NCBI RefSeq assembly: GCF_024529975.1
Contig: NZ_AP024897.1
Location: 372,001-436,000 of the forward strand
Origin: Vibrio quintilis
GTDB lineage: Bacteria > Pseudomonadota > Gammaproteobacteria > Enterobacterales > Vibrionaceae
DNA length: 64,000 nt
Direction: 5' to 3'
This document shows, piece after piece, positions 59,024 through 64,000 of this stretch. How positions within the stretch are numbered: the stretch's first letter is position 1; each line of letters begins with the position of its first letter. A program made the translations under genes and the position numbers. The notes beneath the pieces are model-generated. The model did no database searches. It worked only from the letters and a program-made list of their open reading frames with translations, and was not told where the DNA came from.

Positions 59024-61161
59024 CAGAGTGCTCCTATCAGTAAGATGGTGGTGGTCATCCGGAACACATCATCAAAGGCCTGCCGGGCTTTTTCCATCAA
59101 ACTCTCACTGCGTTCCGGAATAAAGATGGTGTCGCCGGTACGCAGGACCGGCAGGCCATAGATGTTGGCGGTCTGGCTGAAGTTGACCAGATCAAACGTC
59201 CGGGCCTGATTCTGACAGCAGGACATATTGACGATGGTGATTTTCTCCAGATAAGCCGACTTACTTGGTCCGCCCGCTTCAGCCAACAGGTCAAGGATGG
59301 TCATATTGTCATTGAAGACATAACGGCCGGGTTTGTTGATGGCACCCAGAATCCGGATGGTCGATTCTTTGGAACGCTCCAGCCAGTTACGGTTCTTCTC
59401 CGGGATATAAATCGTATCGCCGGTTTTCACGTCCGGCAGCAGGTTTTCATCGCCGGTTTCAAAGTACAGTGACAAATTCAGCTTGCTCACTCTGGCATAA
59501 GGCTGATCGCGGTGCGTTACCCGGATATTATGGATATCTGCATCCTTGGTGGGGCCGTCTGCTGCTGAGAGAATATCCAGAAAATGCATCTCATTGGTGA
59601 AGCGGTAGCGTCCGGGCGCATTGACCTGGCCGAACACGTAGATGGAGGCTTCAGAGCTTTGGCGCACCCATTGTGATTTGTTGTCAGACGGATCCTGCGG
59701 CAGGTCATGAATCCGGATAATCGAGCCCGCCCGGATTACCGGCATGTCGCTGGCCGGTGCGCCTTTGGCGATAAACTGGTCCAGATCGAACTTCAGTAAC
59801 GGCTGATCCGGCGTCACGATTTCAATCCGGGTGGTATCAGCACGCAGTGTGGGGCCGCCGACGTGAGATAATAAATCCATAAAATTCATTTCGTCTGACC
59901 ATTCAATCCGCCCCGGCCTGACGACTTCACCGATGACATTGACAGCGCGGTCCGGTGAAACTTTCAGCCACGACTTTTCATTCATATCGACTTTTTCCGG
60001 GACAAAAATCGCATCGCCGGACTGAATCGCGGGCGGTGCCTGTTTGGATAAGCCTTCGGTATAGGCCGTCAGGTCAAAACGAATCACTTCCCCATTGGCC
60101 TTAATAATCCGGATTTGCCGGGCTTCAGCAAACCGGGTCGGCCCGCCAGCGTTGGCGAGAATATCCATAAAGGTTGCGCCGCTTTTACCTTCAAACGCAC
60201 CGGGGCTGGCGACTTCGCCCATGATATAAACCATGTTGGCGCCGGCTTTGATTTCTTCCTCCTGTTTTGGGATAAAAATCGTGGTGCCGGGTGCGATTTC
60301 AGGCAGCAGCGACGTGTCACCGGAATCGAGATAAGACTTGAGATTAAACAGCTTCGGCGCGTTATTACTGATGACCCGGATTTGTTCGACGGCAGCGTAG
60401 CGGGTGACGCCGCCGGAGCGCATCAGAATATCGACCAGATCGCTGTTGGCTTTATAGGAGAAAGAGCCGGGAGCGTTGACTTCACCAAAGACCTTGATGG
60501 CCCTTTTTGAGTCTGCGCTGTCACCGGCGTTCGCCAGTTTTGCTGCATCAAACTCCTGCTCAATGTTGCCGACAATCGGTGAAGCCGGGACAAACAGCAC
60601 ATCCATTGAACGCAGCGCCGGTAGTACAGAGTCATCACCGCTGTCGAGAAAATTCTTGTAGTTGAATTCCTGTTTATCACCACGTCGCTTCAGCTGCATT
60701 TTATCCAGCTGGGCTCCGGCCCGTGCGCCCCCGGCTGCATGCAATGCGGTCTGAATCCCGGCATGACTGGGCAGCGTGTACTCCCCGGGTGAAGTGACAT
60801 AGCCCTGAACCGAGATAATCATCTGTTGCTCCGCAATAAAAATGCTGGCGTTAGACGTATCGCGAAAGACTTTATTCAGCGCATCCATGATGGTTTGATT
60901 CAGCTGTGCTTCGTTATAGCCAGCGACATAAACCGGGCCGATTTCCGGCAGGGTAATCCGGCCGCGCTTGTCGACCTGAAACCCGCGGTTCAGAGCTTCT
61001 TCCCCCGGCAGGTTGACCTGAATCAGGTCACCAATCTGAATGGTTTCTGTCGTCGCCTGCAGCGGGGAGGCACTGAAAGTCAGTAATAACATCAGTAGTG
61101 GCAGATACATTGTTTTCAGTCGCAGATACACAGTCTTCAGTGACAGATAAGTCGCTTTCAT
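59023..61161 (-). CDS. sypC: Outer-membrane polysaccharide export protein with six SLBB domains (SypC-like)
   Basis: 712 aa. An N-terminal signal follows heptad-like repeats (ATYLSLK-TVYLRLK-TMYLPLL). The poly-export domain (about 40-120) has IQIGDLIQVNLPGEEALNRG. Six SLBB-type units follow, with cores ISVQGYVTSPGEY, IKVFGEVNAPGSF, VYIMGEVASPGAF, VNVIGEVVRPGRI, IYVFGQVNAPGRY and IRILGAINKPGRY. It forms the periplasm-to-outer-membrane export channel. E. coli Wza has far fewer SLBB units. A second ATG (residue 18) may be the true start. Confidence 0.9.
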   Translation of the reverse strand: MKATYLSLKTVYLRLKTMYLPLLMLLLTFSASPLQATTETIQIGDLIQVNLPGEEALNRGFQVDKRGRITLPEIGPVYVAGYNEAQLNQTIMDALNKVFRDTSNASIFIAEQQMIISVQGYVTSPGEYTLPSHAGIQTALHAAGGARAGAQLDKMQLKRRGDKQEFNYKNFLDSGDDSVLPALRSMDVLFVPASPIVGNIEQEFDAAKLANAGDSADSKRAIKVFGEVNAPGSFSYKANSDLVDILMRSGGVTRYAAVEQIRVISNNAPKLFNLKSYLDSGDTSLLPEIAPGTTIFIPKQEEEIKAGANMVYIMGEVASPGAFEGKSGATFMDILANAGGPTRFAEARQIRIIKANGEVIRFDLTAYTEGLSKQAPPAIQSGDAIFVPEKVDMNEKSWLKVSPDRAVNVIGEVVRPGRIEWSDEMNFMDLLSHVGGPTLRADTTRIEIVTPDQPLLKFDLDQFIAKGAPASDMPVIRAGSIIRIHDLPQDPSDNKSQWVRQSSEASIYVFGQVNAPGRYRFTNEMHFLDILSAADGPTKDADIHNIRVTHRDQPYARVSKLNLSLYFETGDENLLPDVKTGDTIYIPEKNRNWLERSKESTIRILGAINKPGRYVFNDNMTILDLLAEAGGPSKSAYLEKITIVNMSCCQNQARTFDLVNFSQTANIYGLPVLRTGDTIFIPERSESLMEKARQAFDDVFRMTTTILLIGAL
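61097..61159. repeat. Three imperfect 21-bp tandem repeats at the start of sypC
   Basis: Units 61097-61117, 61118-61138 and 61139-61159 share the frame AGTnnCAGATAnnnnnnTTTC-like pattern. They encode repeated seven-residue blocks before the signal-peptide core. Confidence 0.75.
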
Positions 61162-61162
61162 G

Positions 61163-62002
61163 TCATTGTCCTCCCTGGCTGACGGCCATGCCTGCCTGCT
61201 GTTCTGACAGGATTTCGATGCTGACCCGGCGATTGGTCAGGCGGGCTTCCGGAGCATCGCTCTTATAGCGTGGCAGCGATTCTCCCAGTGATTCTGTTTT
61301 GATACGTTCGGGTTTCAGGCCAAATATCATCAGGTAGCGTTTGACCTGTCTGGCTCTTTCCATCGCCAGCTTTTCATTGTGTTCTTCTGTGCCTGTCGTA
61401 TCGGCATGACCGGTAACAGTCAAAGACAGGTGCGACATATCCCGCAGCAGCAGCACGGCCTGCGCCAGTTGCCCCATATAGACCGGATTAATCGCGTACG
61501 AGTTGAGAGCGAACTGATTGTCACTGTTCAGCAGGTGGTAGATTTCATCAATCCGGGTCAGTTCCTGCCTGAATTGCTGCTCATCTGCCGGTGGCTGACA
61601 ACGGGCGTGTCGGGTGACATAGCCCAGCTGGTTTTCAAGCTTATTGAGCCGTTTCCGCAGGATGATTAAATCATTGGCGGCATCGGTTAGTAATCCGCCG
61701 CTGATTTCACGGGCGATACGGTTCTGTGTTTCCTGGGCCTGAACCACCGTCGCCGGGAAGCACCATTTTGCGCCTTCCTGAATCAGGCTGTTGAGATGAA
61801 GTTTTGCCAGTTGCCAGTCAAAACGCAGACCGTGTTCCGGTCCCAGCGGTTCGTCCGGCATCACCGGGGAGAATTCTGCAGACATGTATTGCTCGGCCAT
61901 GCCGCCCTGACCCGCATCGGGATAGCTGACGCATCCCTGAAGCAGAAGGGCCACGAGAATGACGGGAAGATGAAGGTTTAAGCCGGACAATTTCATAGAC
62001 AT
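61163..62002 (-). CDS. sypB: OmpA-family peptidoglycan-associated lipoprotein (SypB-like)
   Basis: 279 aa. The signal peptide ends in a lipobox LLQGC (Cys24). A helical middle region (about 65-160) precedes an OmpA_C domain (about 175-265) with LTVTGHADTTGTEEHNEKLA, RARQVKRYL and LTNRRVSIEI, which binds peptidoglycan. It probably ties the exporter to the cell wall. It is 1 bp upstream of sypC and 32 bp after sypA. Confidence 0.9.
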   Translation of the reverse strand: MSMKLSGLNLHLPVILVALLLQGCVSYPDAGQGGMAEQYMSAEFSPVMPDEPLGPEHGLRFDWQLAKLHLNSLIQEGAKWCFPATVVQAQETQNRIAREISGGLLTDAANDLIILRKRLNKLENQLGYVTRHARCQPPADEQQFRQELTRIDEIYHLLNSDNQFALNSYAINPVYMGQLAQAVLLLRDMSHLSLTVTGHADTTGTEEHNEKLAMERARQVKRYLMIFGLKPERIKTESLGESLPRYKSDAPEARLTNRRVSIEILSEQQAGMAVSQGGQ

Positions 62003-62034
62003 GCAGACTCCCTGGTATTGATGCTAAATGACTT

Positions 62035-62355
62035 TCAATGCGTATGAGAATTCACCGCAATCGTGTTGCTGATTCTCAGCAGGTGGATGATTTCCAGTGG
62101 CTGACCGGAGGCATTTTCGATGCGCATATTGCGTTTCTTTTCAATCAGTCGTTTGTAGAGGTAAACCAGTGCGCCAACGCCGGAAGAGTCCATAAACTGA
62201 ACGGCACTGAAGTCGAGTTCTACTTCCCGGTGCGGTTCAGCCCAGATAATTTCATCAATCACCGGCTGAATGTTGCGGGTGCCGTCTGCATCGAGGTTGC
62301 CGTTGAACTGTAAAGTCAGGCGGATGTCGTTATCGTTGATTTTGTTAAGTTCCAT
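62035..62355 (-). CDS. sypA: STAS-domain anti-sigma antagonist SypA
   Basis: 106 aa, a single STAS domain with the phosphorylatable serine motif FMDSSGVGAL (S57/S58). In V. fischeri SypA promotes biofilm when unphosphorylated and is controlled at one Ser by SypE. The serine is kept here, but sypE is not in the locus. AGGAG precedes the ATG. It is the first gene of the sypA-H unit. Confidence 0.9.
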   Translation of the reverse strand: MELNKINDNDIRLTLQFNGNLDADGTRNIQPVIDEIIWAEPHREVELDFSAVQFMDSSGVGALVYLYKRLIEKKRNMRIENASGQPLEIIHLLRISNTIAVNSHTH

Positions 62356-62390
62356 GATCGTATCTCCTGTGTGTGTTGTACAGGAGACAG

Positions 62391-62406
62391 AGCAGAATGT
62401 GTGCCA
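62391..62406 (-). promoter_or_regulatory. Sigma-54 promoter of sypA
   Basis: The minus strand reads TGGCACACATTCTGCT, one mismatch to TGGCACnnnnnTTGCW. It ends 36 bp before the sypA ATG. Confidence 0.85.
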
Positions 62407-62457
62407 GAAAAATAATGTTTATTTTTCAGTTGGTTGGATGAATTTTCTGGGCGGCTG

Positions 62458-62491
62458 TCAAATTGAGAAACCGGATTTATCAAATTGAGAA
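62458..62491 (-). promoter_or_regulatory. Two SypG enhancer-like direct repeats upstream of sypA
   Basis: TCAAATTGAGAA occurs at 62458-62469 and again at 62480-62491, 22 bp apart (two helical turns). The minus strand reads TTCTCAATTTGA. They lie about 55-85 bp upstream of the -24 element. Confidence 0.78.
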
Positions 62492-62544
62492 TCGTGTTGA
62501 AGCAGGGAGTGACGTTCTTGTCTTCTATCCATGCAACCTTAATC

Positions 62545-62570
62545 TTGCATCTTCAGGTTGCTTGGGTATA
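62545..62570 (+). repeat. Dispersed-repeat candidate in the sypA/transporter intergenic region
   Basis: Begins TTGCATCTTC and ends GGTTGCTTGGGTATA. The last 15 bases also occur at 38031-38045 near pgi. It resembles a short element seen widely between Vibrio genes, from memory. Confidence 0.45.
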
Positions 62571-62625
62571 CATGTTATTTGAGAGAACCTGCTTCTTATC
62601 TGTCCTGCCCGTTAATGTGGCGGGT

Positions 62626-63600
62626 TTATTCGGGCTGACAGAGTTTCTTCCCGGCAATCGCTTTGACTGTCTGCACGACCAGCCATAGCAACAATAAGGA
62701 CAGGAAGGCGAGTAAAATTTTTGCGAACATATCAAACCAGAAGCTTTGCAGTAAATGTCCCATTTTCGTGGTGGCAATCGTCAGGGCCGCCAGCGGGAAA
62801 GAATAAGCCCACGACGAAATAAAGAAAGGGATGCGGATAAAGCGGAGAATATTACTCAGCAGCAGCATACTGAGAAACAGTGCAATGTAATAAAGGATCC
62901 GGCCGGTATTATCCAGTCCGCCGGTCAGCGCGCTGTATGAAATAAACCCGATGGAAGGGGGCGCGAGTAAGATGAACAGCATCGGGGTCAGCCGGGCAGG
63001 CAGCGGTTCATGGAAGAATAACCGGTAAAGAATCATTGTCATCAGGACGACCCAGAATACAATTCCGATACTGAAGAAAAACCAGCTTAACTCGATGAAG
63101 CCCAGATGGACGCCGCTGATCGGTACAATCACATTACCCACCACCGGGATAAACCAGCTGGGATTGGCATGAGATAACGTATAGTGTGTATGGTGAATCC
63201 AGCTGTTCATCACATAAAGTGTCATTAGAAACTGAATCAGGGTACCAGCGCTCCAGAGAAGCAGAGAAGTTTGTTCATGACTGTTCCAGACCACAGATAA
63301 CAGCAGCAGGCTGATGGAAAAGGCCGGGAAAAAATTCAGCCTGACCGGATGGTGCAATTCGTCAAGCACCGCCTGCGGATACCGCACCAGCTTCATGAAA
63401 TAGATTCCCGAAATGACCAGCATAATTGCTGAAGTGAAGATTCCCAGATTCAGGGTCGCTGATGGCAGCATATCTGCGCCAGCCGTCTTCCAGGCGATTG
63501 TCAGCCCGCTCAGTCCCATCACCATGGCAAAAAAAGACACAGGAAAATGCATCAGGCGGCTGGTTGCCTCTGTGTCGGGCTGTGTTTGTACGGTATTCAT
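62626..63600 (-). CDS. TDT/SLAC1-family membrane transporter
   Basis: 324 aa from MNTVQTQPD, with AGAGG six bases upstream; a longer frame exists. Ten hydrophobic helices begin LMHFPVSFFAMVMGLSGLTI, the TehA/SLAC1 opening, and the central LSHANPSWFIPVVGNVIVP segment also fits. The family includes anion channels and transporters (TehA). It is upstream of sypA and may not be part of the syp unit. Confidence 0.82.
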   Translation of the reverse strand: MNTVQTQPDTEATSRLMHFPVSFFAMVMGLSGLTIAWKTAGADMLPSATLNLGIFTSAIMLVISGIYFMKLVRYPQAVLDELHHPVRLNFFPAFSISLLLLSVVWNSHEQTSLLLWSAGTLIQFLMTLYVMNSWIHHTHYTLSHANPSWFIPVVGNVIVPISGVHLGFIELSWFFFSIGIVFWVVLMTMILYRLFFHEPLPARLTPMLFILLAPPSIGFISYSALTGGLDNTGRILYYIALFLSMLLLSNILRFIRIPFFISSWAYSFPLAALTIATTKMGHLLQSFWFDMFAKILLAFLSLLLLWLVVQTVKAIAGKKLCQPE

Positions 63601-63878
63601 AGGCACCTCTTTGACAACCATCATTCTGAATCCGGAAAACCAGACAGAATTGTTATTTAAGATAAATCTAATATAGATAATGCTAATGTATGTGCTGTCT
63701 TTGAGACTAATTGATATTACCTATAGCTGTGATAGATGGTTCCTTTCAATATAATTTTGTTTCTATATCAGACTGACGTCTTAAAAAGAGCGTTATGTGA
63801 ACAATATATCATCATCATTCTGATTTAATGACTAATTTAATTATTATCGGAATGGATTATTTAGTTGGGGTTTGCCAA

Positions 63879-64000
63879 TGAGTCATGCATGGAATGGGAT
63901 GAACAGACGCCGGTTTTTGCAGTTAAGTGTTGGTGCCGCCGCCGCCGGGTTACTACCGGTTCCCGGTATGGCAGAAGAAAAGCTGAAAACCCGTGCCAGA
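63879..64000 (+). CDS. Start of a Tat-exported protein (cut by window edge)
   Basis: Only 40 codons are visible. They form a twin-arginine signal (NRRRFLQLSVGAAAAGLLP) with a possible cleavage after GMA. ATG 63900 (MNRRRF) could be the start instead. The Tat signal suggests a folded, cofactor-containing periplasmic enzyme such as a multicopper oxidase, but the body is outside the window. It is divergent from the TDT transporter. Confidence 0.7.

Noticed and set aside
41302..62355. Reading the polysaccharide cluster as a vps or capsule/O-antigen locus
   Set aside because: The STAS, OmpA, exporter, ATPase, hybrid kinase and sigma-54 regulator order matches syp. No rbm matrix genes, vpsR/vpsT or sugar-nucleotide synthesis genes are present.

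Overview
The window looks like the main chromosome of a gammaproteobacterium in the family Vibrionaceae. Gene order (orn/rsgA/psd, queG-tsaE-amiB-mutL-miaA-hfq-hflXKC, tusDCB-rpsL-rpsG-fusA-tuf-bfd-bfr, rpsF-rpsR-rplI, dnaB, pgi) and the proteins themselves fit a Vibrio. The frequent CCGG-rich codons and the missing synteny genes (nnr, priB and alr are not at their usual places) point to a lineage away from V. cholerae; that placement is inference. No integrase, insertion sequence, CRISPR array or prophage gene was seen.

Layout. 1-8.7 kb (minus strand): the start of envC, gpmI, a DMT exporter, an SLC13/DASS carboxylate transporter, a secreted trypsin-like protease with a GlyGly-CTERM-like tail overlapping a small lipoprotein gene, psd and rsgA. 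8.8-10.7 kb: orn, then a five-tRNA array Gly-fMet-Gly-fMet-Gly under one strong promoter, then about 690 bp of AT-rich noncoding DNA with two perfect and several near DnaA boxes, a candidate counterpart of E. coli datA. 10.7-14.4 kb (minus): a membrane GGDEF-EAL protein with a small periplasmic partner, and queG. 14.6-23.9 kb (plus): tsaE-amiB-mutL-miaA-hfq-hflX-hflK-hflC and a DUF2065 gene. 24-28 kb: slyX and a WD40-like lipoprotein (minus), fkpA, a YheO-type regulator and tusDCB. 28-33.5 kb: the str operon (rpsL, rpsG, fusA, tuf), then bfd and bfr. 33.7-41 kb: rpsF-rpsR-rplI, a DUF481 outer-membrane protein, dnaB, yjbQ, pgi, cheX and zur.

41.3-62.4 kb (minus) is an exopolysaccharide/biofilm locus whose gene order matches the syp (symbiosis polysaccharide) locus of Vibrio fischeri: sypA-B-C-D, then sypF-G-H, I-J-K-L, M-N-O and P-Q-R. 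The one missing member is sypE, the dual kinase/phosphatase regulator of SypA; only about 120 bp separate sypD from sypF. Four sigma-54 (-24/-12) promoters, each with a TTCTCA/TGAGAA enhancer motif about 60-100 bp upstream, precede sypA, sypI, sypM and sypP. The sequence therefore shows the SypF-SypG phosphorelay and its four target promoters inside the locus. The genes supply a regulator (SypA), an outer-membrane lipoprotein (SypB), an exporter (SypC), an ATPase and chain-length pair (SypD/SypO), a flippase (SypK), a polymerase-like protein (SypL), an acyltransferase (SypM), an initiating sugar transferase (SypR) and six glycosyltransferases.

The window ends with a TDT/SLAC1-family transporter (minus) and the start of a divergent Tat-exported protein that is cut by the window edge.
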